A program made the translations under genes and the position numbers. This document shows positions 17,842 through 26,144 of a stretch of 64,000 nucleotides of DNA, in pieces (within the stretch, counting starts at the first letter, position 1; each line of letters opens with the position of its first letter). The notes beneath the pieces are model-generated. The model was not told the DNA's origin, searched no databases, and worked only from the letters and a program-made list of their open reading frames with translations. This DNA comes from DASQFQ01 sp963722815 (GTDB lineage: Bacteria; Actinomycetota; Thermoleophilia; Solirubrobacterales; Solirubrobacteraceae): NCBI GenBank assembly GCA_963722815.1, contig CAVROM010000010.1, positions 372,001 to 436,000 on the forward strand. The letters run 5' to 3'.

Positions 17842-18626
17842 GCTGCCCCGCTCCGACGAGCCGGGACGGTGGTGCCCCAAGGGCCCGCCGGGTGGGCGGG
17901 AGCGTGTTGGACCCGGGTCAGCCGCGGCAGTGCTGGCTGCTTTACGGGTGAGGCAGCCGCCCTCAGCCGGGGGCGGCGTCGCCGACGATTGCGGTGCCGC
18001 GCCTGACGCCGCCGTGCACGATCTCGCCGCCCCCGACTGGATCGAGCGCGGCGGCGCCGGGACGACACTCATCGAGGACCGCGCGGCGGCCGCGCGTGGG
18101 TCGTCCAGCGCGCCGTTCGCGTGCGCGCAGGATCGCGCCGCCTCCTGCCCCGCCGCCTCGGCCACGGGACCCGACAGGTTCCCGAGTCCGTATCGCGGAG
18201 GCGGCAGCGCGACCTGCGCCGACCGGGAAGCCCGGCCGGCAGGAGCCGCGTGGCGCGGTCGGTCATCCGCGGCAGCGCCGTCCAGGGGGCGGCGGGCGGC
18301 CTCGGCAGCGATCTCGTTACCGTTCCCGCGCGACCACGAGGAACCCGTCATGACGACACTCATCGAGGACCGCGCGGCGGCCGCGCGACGTGCGCCGACC
18401 GGGAAGCCCGGCCGGCAGGAGCCGCGTGGCGCGGTCGGTCATCCGCGACACCCTTCGAGGACCGCGCGGCGGCCGCGCTGGGTCTGTCCAGCGCGACGCT
18501 CGGCGCACGCGCCCCCGCCTCCACGCCTCGGCCACGGTAGCCCCGGCGTGTTCCCGGGCCGGTCTATACCGCGGAGGCGGGCTGTGCGACGTGCGCCGAC
18601 CGGGAAGCCCGGCCGGCAGTGAGCTG
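17842..18626. repeat. 785-bp gene-free stretch with three degenerate copies of a composite repeat
   Basis: No convincing gene. Module A (36 bp, starting GACGACACTCATCGAGGACC) is identical at 18061-18096 and 18352-18387, with a 24-bp partial copy at 18455-18478. Module B (57 bp, starting TGCGCCGACCGGGAAGCCCG) is identical at 18215-18271 and 18391-18447, with a 28-bp partial copy at 18592-18619. Between A and B, copies 1 and 3 share looser similarity (GCCTCGGCCACGG, GCGGAGGCGG). Module B holds a hairpin GCCGACCGGG-aag-CCCGGCCGGC (one A-C mismatch). Module A holds GCGCGG-cgg-CCGCGC. A short open frame from ATG 18350 has a plausible ribosome site but low-complexity content. Function unknown. Confidence 0.75.
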
Positions 18627-19553
18627 CTAGCCGGACTGGCGATCGCCCGTGGCGGCGGCCGCCGCGGGCCTCCGCCTGCGGCGTGCCGGCGGAGCGGGCG
18701 GAGCGGGCGGGTTCGCCTCCCAGGCGACGAGGTCCGCGTCAGGCTCGGGCTTGGGCTCCGGCTCCTTGCGCTCGGCCTCGGCCGCCTCGGCGCGGGCCGC
18801 CTCCTGCCAGGTCTTGACGAGGCGGGGGAACAGCACCGTGATCGCGCACCAGAGCGCGAGCACGAGCAGGCCTGCCAGGATCGCGAACAACCTCCGCGGG
18901 CCCTTGACGACCGTCGCCGACGTGGCCGGGCCGAGCGGCGAGATGACGAGCTGGCGCGCGTCGGGCACCTGGTCGGCACTCGCCACGGTCCTCAGATAGA
19001 CGCGCAGCTGGCTGACGGCCGACGTGGCGAGCTGCTTCGCCGTCGCCGGGTCGGGCGCCTGCACGCGCATGGTCAGGATCGGCAGCGTCTCGTCGACGAA
19101 CAGGGCGAGCACGTTGGCGTCGCGGTCGCCGATCTTGACCTTCACGCTCGGGCTGTCCGGCGTGGCCGGCTGCGTCCCGTCCGCGCTGGTCGGCGCGATC
19201 ACGAGCAGCTTGCTCGAGCTGATGCCCGCGGCCTTGGCGATCTGGTCCTTGAGCGGGCTGTTCGACATCAGGTTCGCGAGCAGCCGCGCCCGGGTGGAGA
19301 GCCCGTTGAGGTCGATCGTCGCGCCCTCCGCGTCCGTGCTGCCGCCACCCACGTCCACGACCTGCGAGTTCGGCGAGTCGATGAGCACGTCGGAGGCCGC
19401 GATCCCCGCGCTGTACTGCCGGCTCTCGACCTTGGGCGGGACGCCGAGCGTGACGCGATACGTCATCAGGATCACGACGAGCAGCGCGTACGCGATCCCG
19501 ACACCGACCGAATAGCGCCGTCGCCACAGCTCGCGGAGGACCGTGATCGTCAT
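18627..19553 (-). CDS. Chain-length determinant-like membrane protein, copy 4
   Basis: 308 residues. N-terminal TM about 13-33 (YSVGVGIAYALLVVILMTYR). The extracytoplasmic part has SDVLIDSPNSQVVDV, STRARLLANLMSNSPL, IAKAAGISSSKL and LPILTMRVQAPDPATAKQLA, the shared pattern of the four paralogs. The second TM is about 222-244. The cytoplasmic tail is long, charged and proline-rich (PEPKPEPDADL, then PPAPPAPPA and an arginine patch) and has no kinase motif. It is the last gene of the minus-strand sugar operon, three bases after the UDP-sugar dehydrogenase stop. Likely role: controlling polymer length or export. Confidence 0.65.
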   Translation of the reverse strand: MTITVLRELWRRRYSVGVGIAYALLVVILMTYRVTLGVPPKVESRQYSAGIAASDVLIDSPNSQVVDVGGGSTDAEGATIDLNGLSTRARLLANLMSNSPLKDQIAKAAGISSSKLLVIAPTSADGTQPATPDSPSVKVKIGDRDANVLALFVDETLPILTMRVQAPDPATAKQLATSAVSQLRVYLRTVASADQVPDARQLVISPLGPATSATVVKGPRRLFAILAGLLVLALWCAITVLFPRLVKTWQEAARAEAAEAERKEPEPKPEPDADLVAWEANPPAPPAPPARRRRRPAAAAATGDRQSG

Positions 19554-19556
19554 CGG

Positions 19557-20822
19557 CTACAGCCGCACGACGCGCTCGGCGGCGCGCCCGCTCGTGACGC
19601 CACGGAAGTCGACCAGCAGCTTCGACTCGCCCATGACCCGGTCGATGTCGAACTCGGGGTGCACCGTGAGGATCGCGACCACGTCGGCGTCCAGCACATC
19701 CTCGAGCGGCTGCGATCGCAGCCCGAAGCCCGCCAGCTCGGGGACGTAGGGATCGTGGTAGGAGAGGTCGGCGCCGCGGTCGGCCAGCAGCTCCATGATC
19801 TTGATCGCGGGCGACTCGCGGACGTCGCCGACGCCCGCCTTGTAGGAGACGCCCAGGATCGCGATGCGCGAGCCGCGCACCGCCTTGGAGTCCTCGTTGA
19901 GCGCCCCGGCGATCTTCTCGGCGCAGTAGTACGGCATCTCGGCGTTGACCTCGCCCGCGAGCTCGATGAACGCGGTCTTCGAGTCGTACTCGCGCGCCTT
20001 CCAGGACAGGTAGAACGGGTCGACCGGCAGGCAGTGCCCGCCCATGCCGGGCCCGGGCTTGAAGGACATGAAGCCGTAGGGCTTGGTGGCGGCCGCGTCC
20101 ACGACCTCCCAGACGTCGATCTTCATGCGGTCGCAGAGCATCGCGATCTCGTTGACGAGCGCGATGTTGACCGAGCGGAAGATGTTCTCCAGCAGCTTCG
20201 TGAGCTCCGCGACCTCGAGCGTGGTGACCGGCACCACGGTGTCGCAGACGGTCCTGTAGAGGGCGCTCGCGCGCTCCAGGCACTCCGGCGTCAGGCCGCC
20301 GACGACCTTCGGCGTGGTCCGCAGCGTGAAGTCGGTGCGTCCGGGGTCGATGCGCTCGGGCGAGAAAGCGAGGTTGAACGTGCGCCCCGCGACCAGGCCG
20401 GACTCCTCGAGGAGCGGAGCGAGCCGCTCGCGCGTGGTGCCCGGGTACGTGGTCGACTCGAGCACGACCAGCTGGCCTTCTTGCAACACGCCCGCGAGCG
20501 CCGCGCCGGCGGACACCAGCGGCTGGAGGTCGGGTTCGCGGTTCTCGTTCAGCGGGGTCGGGACGGCGATCACGATCGCGTCGACCTGGGCGAGCGCCGC
20601 GTAGCGCGTCGTCGGATGCAGGCGCTCGCGCACGGCGGCCAGGCGCTCGGAGGGGATGTCCTCGATGTAGGAGCGGCCTGCCTCGATCGCGGTCACCTTC
20701 GAAGCATCGGCGTCGAGGGCCACGACCTGGTGGCCCGCCTCGGCGAACTCGACCGCGAGCGGAAGCCCTACGTATCCGAGCCCGATGATGCCGACGCTGC
20801 CGCCGGTCGCTGTTTGTTCCAT
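19557..20822 (-). CDS. UDP-sugar 6-dehydrogenase (WbpA/WecC/Ugd family)
   Basis: 421 residues, intact. NAD-binding GIIGLGYVGLPLAVEFAEAG is at the N terminus. Downstream are AVPTPLNENREPDL and ESTTYPGTT. The central helix LTKLLENIFRSVNIALVNEIA carries the catalytic lysine region. GPGMGGHCLPVDPFYL holds the catalytic cysteine. The C-terminal SYKAGVGDVRESPA is the UDP-binding domain. The family oxidises C6 of a UDP-hexose (UDP-GlcNAc, UDP-ManNAc or UDP-glucose) to the uronate in two NAD steps. With an oxidoreductase and an aminotransferase in the same operon, a WbpA-type role on UDP-GlcNAc is the best guess. Confidence 0.88.
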   Translation of the reverse strand: MEQTATGGSVGIIGLGYVGLPLAVEFAEAGHQVVALDADASKVTAIEAGRSYIEDIPSERLAAVRERLHPTTRYAALAQVDAIVIAVPTPLNENREPDLQPLVSAGAALAGVLQEGQLVVLESTTYPGTTRERLAPLLEESGLVAGRTFNLAFSPERIDPGRTDFTLRTTPKVVGGLTPECLERASALYRTVCDTVVPVTTLEVAELTKLLENIFRSVNIALVNEIAMLCDRMKIDVWEVVDAAATKPYGFMSFKPGPGMGGHCLPVDPFYLSWKAREYDSKTAFIELAGEVNAEMPYYCAEKIAGALNEDSKAVRGSRIAILGVSYKAGVGDVRESPAIKIMELLADRGADLSYHDPYVPELAGFGLRSQPLEDVLDADVVAILTVHPEFDIDRVMGESKLLVDFRGVTSGRAAERVVRL

Positions 20823-20894
20823 GCCGTCTTTCTCCGCTTTCGTGGACGCGCTACGAGAACAACGCGCGCAAGGGCCGCTTTCTCACATGGCCAC

Positions 20895-21893
20895 TCACGT
20901 CACGGTCACCTCGGCGCCATCGCCTACCGAGAGCCGCATCGCGGTTGGAACTACGAACTTCCGGCTGATCCGCGCGCCGCGGCCGATCACGCTGGTCTCG
21001 AGCCGGCTGCCGACGTTGAGCAGCTCCGCGCGGTCCAGCACGATGGAGTGCTCGATCTGCGAGCCGTCGATCCTCACGTCGGCCCCGATCGAGGTGTACG
21101 GGCCCACGTAGGCGTGGGTGAGCCGCGCCCCCGGTCCGATGATCGCCGGGCCGCGCACGATCGTGTCCTCGAGCCGGGCGCTCGGATGCACCATGACCGG
21201 GCCCTGGAACTCCGAGCCGGGGTGCGCGGACGGGTCGACGTCCCTCGGCAGGTCCTCCAGCATCCGCCGGTTGGCCTCGAGCAACGAGTCCTGGTCGCCG
21301 TGGCAGGCGAGGCAGCCCTCGATGTCGCGCACCAGCACCTGGCCGCCGTGGCGGCGGATCCCGGCGAGCGGGTCCTCGTCGCACGGCCGCGGCCGGTCGA
21401 GGAGCAGCGACACCGCGCGCTCGCTCAGCAGATAGCCGCCCGGCAGCGCGCCGTTCGCGCCCTTGCGCGGCGAGGCGGAGAGCCTGAGCGCCATCGCGTC
21501 GAGCCCGCCGCCGGCGAACTCGGCGATGTGCGGGTGGATCTGCTCGCGCTGCAGCGCGTCGCCGGGCCGCACCAGCACCGGCTCGTCGCCGATGAAGGGC
21601 CGCGCGGCGGCGAGCGCGCCGCCGACGCCGCTGGCCGGCGCCCAGTCGACGTAGCGGACGGCGAGGTTCCATTCCGACCCATCACCGACCGCGGCGCCGA
21701 TCAGGCCGGCGCTCTCCGGCTCGACCGCGATCGTCGCCTCGAGCACGCCCGCGGCGCGCAGCGCCTCGAGGTGGTGGAAGAGGATCGGCCGGTTCGCGAC
21801 CGGCACCAGGTGCTTCGGCCCGGCCTGGACGCTCGGCCAGGGTCGATCACGACCCGTGCGCCCTGCCAAGACCAGTGCCTTCGCGATCTCCAC
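20895..21893 (-). CDS. Sugar-phosphate nucleotidyltransferase-like protein with beta-helix tail
   Basis: About 332 residues from GTG 21893; an in-frame TTG at 21902 would add three. Residues 1-215 form a nucleotidyltransferase fold: KALVLAGRTGRDRPWPS, then GPKHLVPVANRPILFHHLEAL with the conserved PK..PV.N.P. The C-terminal third is a left-handed beta-helix (VMVHPSARLEDTIVRGPAII and onward), as in long-form glucose-1-phosphate thymidylyltransferases. The nucleotide-loop signature GGxGTRL is replaced by GRTGRDRP, so activity or donor may differ. It sits between the Gfo/Idh gene (a terminator-like stem separates them) and the UDP-sugar dehydrogenase. Confidence 0.7.
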   Translation of the reverse strand: MEIAKALVLAGRTGRDRPWPSVQAGPKHLVPVANRPILFHHLEALRAAGVLEATIAVEPESAGLIGAAVGDGSEWNLAVRYVDWAPASGVGGALAAARPFIGDEPVLVRPGDALQREQIHPHIAEFAGGGLDAMALRLSASPRKGANGALPGGYLLSERAVSLLLDRPRPCDEDPLAGIRRHGGQVLVRDIEGCLACHGDQDSLLEANRRMLEDLPRDVDPSAHPGSEFQGPVMVHPSARLEDTIVRGPAIIGPGARLTHAYVGPYTSIGADVRIDGSQIEHSIVLDRAELLNVGSRLETSVIGRGARISRKFVVPTAMRLSVGDGAEVTVT

Positions 21894-21906
21894 GACCAAC
21901 AACGGC

Positions 21907-21937
21907 TGAAGGGCCGCGGTTCAACCGCGGCCCTTCA
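21907..21937. terminator. Perfect 13-bp stem-loop, terminator-like
   Basis: TGAAGGGCCGCGG and its exact complement CCGCGGCCCTTCA flank a TTCAA loop. On the plus strand GGTTTGTTT follows; on the minus strand there is no clear T run. It lies between the minus-strand oxidoreductase stop (21958) and the nucleotidyltransferase start, so it could attenuate or process the operon transcript. Confidence 0.6.
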
Positions 21938-21957
21938 GGTTTGTTTGGACCGATCGG

Positions 21958-23047
21958 TCAGGCGGCCGCGCGCTCGAGCGTCGGCTCGAGCGAGACGGGC
22001 TCGCCGTTGTGGCGCAGCGACGTCTCGGCCGCCTCGATGACCGCGACGGTCTCGAGGCCCAGGTGGGCGTGCGAGCGCGGCGTGTGGCCGGTCCGCACCG
22101 CGTGCGCGAAGTCCTGCAGCTCGAGGCTGAGCGGCTCCGCCGCCTCGATGCGCGGGACGACGATGTCGCCGCTGCGGTAGCTGAGCTGGAACTCGCCGAA
22201 GTTCGCCGGCGTCTCGATCTCCATGCCCCGGTCGAAGACGCGCACGGCCTCATCGGCCGCCGTGTCGTCGTACTGGACCATGCGCCGGCTCCCGACGACC
22301 ACCATCTCGCGCACCTTTCGAGGCGCGAGCCACGAGATCTGGACGTTCGCCGTGACCCCGTTCGCGAAGGTGAGCGTGAGGAACGCGACCTCCGGGTTGT
22401 GCTCGCGGAAGATGCTCCGCGCCGACGCGCTCACCTGCGTGACCGGCTGGCCGAGCAGGTACAGCAGGATGGAGATGTCGTGCGGCGCGAGGTCGCAGAT
22501 GACCCCGTCGGGCTGGTACTTGCCGAGGTTCATCCGCGACGACGTCACGAAGTAGACCTCGCCGAGCGAGCCCTGGCGGATCAGGTCGTAGACCTTGTTC
22601 ACCGGCGGGCTGTAGAGGAACGTGTGGCCCGGCATCAGCACCAGGTCGCGGCGCTCCGCCACCGACACGAGCTCCGCCGCCTCGGCGGCGGTGCGCGCCA
22701 GCGGCTTCTCGACCAGCACGTGCTTGCCCGCGTCCAGCGCGGCGCCCACGATCGGGAAGTGGGTGCGCGGCGGGGTCGCCACCACGACGGCGTCGATCGA
22801 GGGATCCTCGAGGACGGTGTCGAGGTCGGCGTGCACCGGCACGCCCGGCACCTTCTGCGAGAACGCGGCCCCGCGCGAGGCGTCGCGCTCGCACAGCGCG
22901 GCCAGCTCGAGCTCGGGACGCTCGATCACGTTGCGCGCGAGGTTCGGGCCCCAGTAGCCGTAGCCGACGACGGCGATTCGCAGCGGAGTGCGTTTGGAGC
23001 GAGTCGGCTGACACGAGCCGAGGCCCCGGGGACGGCTTTCGGATCAT
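21958..23047 (-). CDS. Gfo/Idh/MocA-family sugar oxidoreductase, one frame break
   Basis: The NAD-binding segment IAVVGYGYWGPNLARNVIERP lies upstream of the longest open frame but in its frame, with no start codon between it and a stop. The ATG at 23047 is preceded by AAGGAGACGTC (a strong ribosome site) and overlaps the aminotransferase stop (ATGA). One frame change at about 22985-23040 joins the two. Downstream, VLVEKPLARTAAEA holds the catalytic EKP, and LAPHDISILLYLLG is the family's C-terminal domain. Joined, about 362 residues. WbpB-type members oxidise C3 of UDP-GlcNAcA before transamination, which fits the operon. The exact substrate is inferred. Confidence 0.82.
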
Positions 23048-24174
23048 GACGTCTCCTTGTTGAAGTCCTGCACGGCCTCGATGACCTGAGCGACTTCGTC
23101 GTCGGACATGGACGGGAACAGCGGCAGCGTGCAGATCTCCTCCGCCAGCCGCTCGGCGACCGGCAGGCTGCCCTGGCCGAGACCGAGCTCGGCGTAGGCC
23201 TCCGTCCGGTGGATCGGGAACGGGTAGTGCACGGCGGTCGACACCCCGCGCTCATCGAGAAACGCGCGCAGCGCTTCGCGGCGCTGCGTGCGCACGATGA
23301 ACAGGTGGTAGACGTGGTCGCCGAGCGACGCTCGGCGGGCTCGGGAAGCTCGACGCCGGAGCCGGCGAGGCCCTCGCGAAGCATCGCGCCGATGCGCCGG
23401 CGGTCCTCGTTCCAGCCGTCGAGCCGCTGGAGCTTCACGCGCAGGATCGCAGCCTGCATCGCGTCGAGGCGCGCCGTCGTGCCGACGATCCGGTGGTGGT
23501 AGCGAGGCTGCTCGCCGTGCGAGCGCAGGAGCCTGACGCGGCTCCGCGAGCGCCGGGTCGGCGGTGACGATCGCGCCGCCGTCGCCCCAGGCGCCGAGGT
23601 TCTTGGTCGGGTACATCGAGAAGCAGCCGATGTCGCCGAACGTGCCGACGCGCCGGCCCTCGTAGCGAGCGCCGTGCGCCTGCGCGCAGTCTTCGACGAC
23701 GGCGATGCCCGCCGCGCGGGCAACCTCGAGCAGCGGCTGCACGTCCACGGTCGAGCCCATGAGGTGGACCGGGATCACGCAGCGCGTGCGAGGCCCGATC
23801 GCAGCCTCGACCGCATCAGCGGACAGCAGGTGCGTGAACGGGTCGACGTCGACGAGCCGCGGCGTCGCGCCGGCGAGGCTGACGGCCTCGGCAGTCGCGA
23901 TGAACGAGTTCGACGGCACGATGACCTCGTCGCCGGCGCCGATGCTCAGCGCCTTCAGCGCGAGCACGATCGCCTCGGTGCCCGAGGACACGCCGACGGC
24001 GTGGTCGGTCTCGCAGTAGGCGGCGAACTCGGACTCGAAGGCCTCGAGCTCGGCGCCCATGGTGAAAGCGCCCTTGTGCGCGACGCGACTGACGACCGCG
24101 AGCAGCTCCTCGAGCAGCTCGGGGTCGGCCTGGTCGAGGCGGGTGATCGGGATGCGGGTCAGGAGTGGGGTCAT
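23044..24174 (-). CDS. DegT/DnrJ/EryC1/StrS sugar aminotransferase, two frame breaks
   Basis: PLP-dependent aminotransferase of nucleotide sugars. HAVGVSSGTEAIVLALKAL binds phosphate, VIVPSNSFIATAEAV and VEDCAQAHGARY follow, and CFSMYPTKNLGAWGDGG carries the PLP lysine. The C terminus has VHYPFPIHRTEAY. The stretch between about 23540 and 23340 is in another frame (it continues RLLRSHGEQPRYHHRIVG and MQAAILRVKL), so two compensating frame errors occur there. About 377 residues. It is the first gene of the minus-strand sugar operon, two bases after the sigma-factor stop. A WbpE-like role (3-amino group on a UDP-uronate) is likely. Confidence 0.83.
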   Translation of the reverse strand: MTPLLTRIPITRLDQADPELLEELLAVVSRVAHKGAFTMGAELEAFESEFAAYCETDHAVGVSSGTEAIVLALKALSIGAGDEVIVPSNSFIATAEAVSLAGATPRLVDVDPFTHLLSADAVEAAIGPRTRCVIPVHLMGSTVDVQPLLEVARAAGIAVVEDCAQAHGARYEGRRVGTFGDIGCFSMYPTKNLGAWGDGGAIVTADPALAEPRQAPALARRAASLPPPDRRHDGAPRRDAGCDPAREAPAARRLERGPPAHRRDASRGPRRLRRRASRARRASLGDHVYHLFIVRTQRREALRAFLDERGVSTAVHYPFPIHRTEAYAELGLGQGSLPVAERLAEEICTLPLFPSMSDDEVAQVIEAVQDFNKETS

Positions 24175-24176
24175 AT

Positions 24177-24827
24177 TCAGGCAGCCAGCTTGGTCTTGAC
24201 GGTGGGTGCGCAGTCGCGCTCGGTCAGCACGGCGCGGAGGGCTCCGCGGCCGCGGTGGTGCAGTCCGTGCACGGACGGCTCGGTCTTGCCGAGCCGGCCG
24301 GCGATCTCGCCGGGGCTGAGGCCGACGACGTGGCGCAGGACGATGACCTCGCGCTGGTCGTCGGGCAGCGTGGCGAGCGCCTCGCGGAGCGTCAGGGACG
24401 ACTCCTCGGCAGTGCTCTCGTGCTGCGGCTCGAGCTCGCGGACCTCCTCGCAGGGCACCGCGCGCCGGGCGCGCATGTGATCGACGGCGACGTTGCGCGC
24501 GACCCGGAGGATCCAGGCGGCGAACGGCACCTCGCGCTGCTCGTACTTCGGCAGCGTCGTGATCAGCTTCGTGAAGACGTGCTGCGTGACGTCCTCGGCC
24601 TCGAACTCGTCGCGCACGATGCTCTTGACGTAGCCGTACACGTTGTCGGCGTACCGGAGGTAGAGGAAGCGGAATGCCTCCTGGTCTCCGGTCTTGGCTC
24701 GCGCGACCGCCTGGGCGACGACGCGGTTCAGTTCCGCGCCCTCCGCCAGGCTCGTGCCGCTTCGGAAGCGCGCCGCCGATCGGGCGGTGCCCAACTCGTC
24801 GGCGCGTGCGCGAAATGCGTTGGTCAT
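24177..24827 (-). CDS. ECF-type sigma-70 family RNA polymerase sigma factor
   Basis: About 216 residues from ATG 24827, which has GGAAGG ten bases upstream. A GTG at 24869, overlapping the previous stop, would add 14 residues. Region 2 reads FLYLRYADNVYGYVKSIV, then EAEDVTQHVFTKLI and VPFAAWILRVARNVAVDHMR, the core-binding and -10 helices. Region 4 reads LATLPDDQREVIVLRHVVGL and SPGEIAGRLGKTEPSVHGLH, the -35 helix-turn-helix. No anti-sigma factor gene is adjacent. It lies directly upstream of the sugar operon, so it may control it, but no autoregulated promoter can be read with confidence. Confidence 0.86.
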   Translation of the reverse strand: MTNAFRARADELGTARSAARFRSGTSLAEGAELNRVVAQAVARAKTGDQEAFRFLYLRYADNVYGYVKSIVRDEFEAEDVTQHVFTKLITTLPKYEQREVPFAAWILRVARNVAVDHMRARRAVPCEEVRELEPQHESTAEESSLTLREALATLPDDQREVIVLRHVVGLSPGEIAGRLGKTEPSVHGLHHRGRGALRAVLTERDCAPTVKTKLAA

Positions 24828-24865
24828 GCTGGATAGGCCTTCCATTGGGATCGATGTCTTGGCGT

Positions 24866-25522
24866 TCACGCCGCGAAGGGGACGGAGTCGGCTTGGGCCG
24901 GCGGTGTGACGAGATCGGCCAGCCCGTGGACGTGTGCGTAGTGACCGGCGGCGGTGCGGTTGGAGACGCCGAGCTTCCGGAAGACGTTCGAGAGGTGGAA
25001 CTTGACCGTCTGCTCGGTCACCCAGAGCTCACGCGCGATCACGCCGTTGGAGGCGCCACCGGCGACGAGCTGCAGGATCTCCAGCTCGCGCGGGGTGAGC
25101 TTCGCGTGGTCGCCGTGCACGGCGGCGGTCGCCCGGCGCGTCGTGAAGGCGTGGTGGATGTTCCCCGCCCAGATCTCGCGCACGAGCAGGCCCAGCGTCG
25201 CGGGCTGCACCGTCTTGGCGATCGCGGCGTCCGCGCCGGCCCGCACCGCGTCGCCGAGCCAGGCGGCGTCGGGCGCGGCGGTGAGGACGATGATCTTGCA
25301 GGCCGGGACCGCGCGGCGGACGTCGGAGATGCGGGCGACCGCGTTGGCCGACCAGGTCATCTCGTCGACGATCACGACGTCGGGCGCGGCCTCGGCCACG
25401 GCGGCGCCGCAGGGGCGGCGACCGTCGACGTAGCCGGCGACGCGCACCCCGCTGGTGCCGCGGAAGCTGCGGCGGATCGCCTCGGCGGCGAAGCCGTTGT
25501 CGGTGACGATGACGACAAGCAT
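24866..25522 (-). CDS. LuxR-type response regulator
   Basis: 218 residues. The N-terminal receiver-like domain (1-120) has VVIVDEMTW with the phospho-acceptor Asp, VLTAAPD with the conserved Thr, and AIAKTV with the Lys. The acidic pair is only TDN, weaker than usual. The C-terminal HTH (about 143-200) has KLTPRELEILQLVAGGASNG, then VTEQTVKFHLSNVFRKLGVS, a textbook LuxR/NarL motif. ATG/TGA overlaps tie it to the small gene upstream and the sigma gene downstream. No kinase gene is adjacent on the same strand. Confidence 0.85.
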   Translation of the reverse strand: MLVVIVTDNGFAAEAIRRSFRGTSGVRVAGYVDGRRPCGAAVAEAAPDVVIVDEMTWSANAVARISDVRRAVPACKIIVLTAAPDAAWLGDAVRAGADAAIAKTVQPATLGLLVREIWAGNIHHAFTTRRATAAVHGDHAKLTPRELEILQLVAGGASNGVIARELWVTEQTVKFHLSNVFRKLGVSNRTAAGHYAHVHGLADLVTPPAQADSVPFAA

Positions 25523-25737
25523 CAGGCCGCCTCGCCTTCCGGAGGGCCGCCGATCCAGTGATGGCGGGCGGTGCGCGAGCGGCGGGCGAAGCGCGCCAGG
25601 ACGACCACGTTGTCCGGCAGCGGCCCGTCGGTGCGGTCGCCCAGCGGCTCAGCGCTGCGGTCCTGCTGGTTCGGCGCGCGCAGCAGTGCGTCCTTGAACG
25701 GAAGCACGGTCGCGCTGTGTTCAGCGATGGTGGGCAT
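25522..25737 (-). CDS. Small protein of unknown function
   Basis: 71 residues starting MPTIAEHSATVLPFKDALLR and ending GGPPEGEAA. No known domain, membrane segment or cysteine motif. It contains a VVVLARFARRSRTARHHW patch that is strongly basic. It is placed in a tight run: it starts five bases after the receiver gene and its stop overlaps the LuxR gene start (TGATG). That spacing and the codon bias support a real gene. Confidence 0.5.
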   Translation of the reverse strand: MPTIAEHSATVLPFKDALLRAPNQQDRSAEPLGDRTDGPLPDNVVVLARFARRSRTARHHWIGGPPEGEAA

Positions 25738-25742
25738 CTCTC

Positions 25743-26144
25743 TCAGGCCGCCAGTCGGTCTTGGGTGTGGCCGTCACGCCGTTCAGCGACGACCTCGTTG
25801 AGCACCACGCCGAGCGTCTCCGCGCCGGCGGTGGCAGGGACGACGGCGCTCGCGCCGGCTTGCAGCGCCTCGGCGAGCCAGCCGGCCTCGGGCCGTGCCG
25901 CGCGCACCACGACGTGGGCGTGCGGCAGCACGTCGCGGATCTCGTTGAGCCGCTGGAGCGCGAGGCGCGGCCAGCGCATCTCGTCGAGCAGGATCAGATC
26001 GGGGGCGCAGCGCGTGAGGCCGGCGCCGATGCGGGCGTGGCCGTGGCAGTGGCGCACGATGTTCACGCCGGGGACCGATGCGAGGCTGCTCGTCATCGCC
26101 TCGATGGCGGGGCCGCTGTCGGCGATCAGGGCGACGGAGATCAT
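25743..26144 (-). CDS. Receiver-only (pseudo-receiver) protein
   Basis: 133 residues with the same fold and length as the receiver half of the LuxR regulator at 24866: IADSGPAIEAM, LILLDEMRWPRLALQRLNEI, EAGWLAEALQAGASAVVPAT. The Asp of LLDE is kept. The conserved Thr is replaced (VVVRAARPE) and the Lys is replaced (VVPATAG), so classic phosphorylation signalling is doubtful. It has no output domain. It starts at an ATGA overlap with the small gene upstream. A partner or competitor of the downstream LuxR protein is a plausible role. Confidence 0.65.
   Translation of the reverse strand: MISVALIADSGPAIEAMTSSLASVPGVNIVRHCHGHARIGAGLTRCAPDLILLDEMRWPRLALQRLNEIRDVLPHAHVVVRAARPEAGWLAEALQAGASAVVPATAGAETLGVVLNEVVAERRDGHTQDRLAA

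Noticed and set aside
18350..18622. Short plus-strand open frame beginning MTTLIEDRAAAARRAPTGKP
   Set aside because: A ribosome site (GAGGAA) precedes it, but the frame is made of the nucleotide repeats and has no protein-like continuation. It is kept as repeat sequence.
18390..22040. Open frame of more than 1200 codons on the plus strand across the sugar operon
   Set aside because: It runs antisense to the dehydrogenase, nucleotidyltransferase and chain-length genes. Its composition is Arg/Ala/Asp/Val-rich with no domain, typical of the mirror frame in very G+C-rich DNA.
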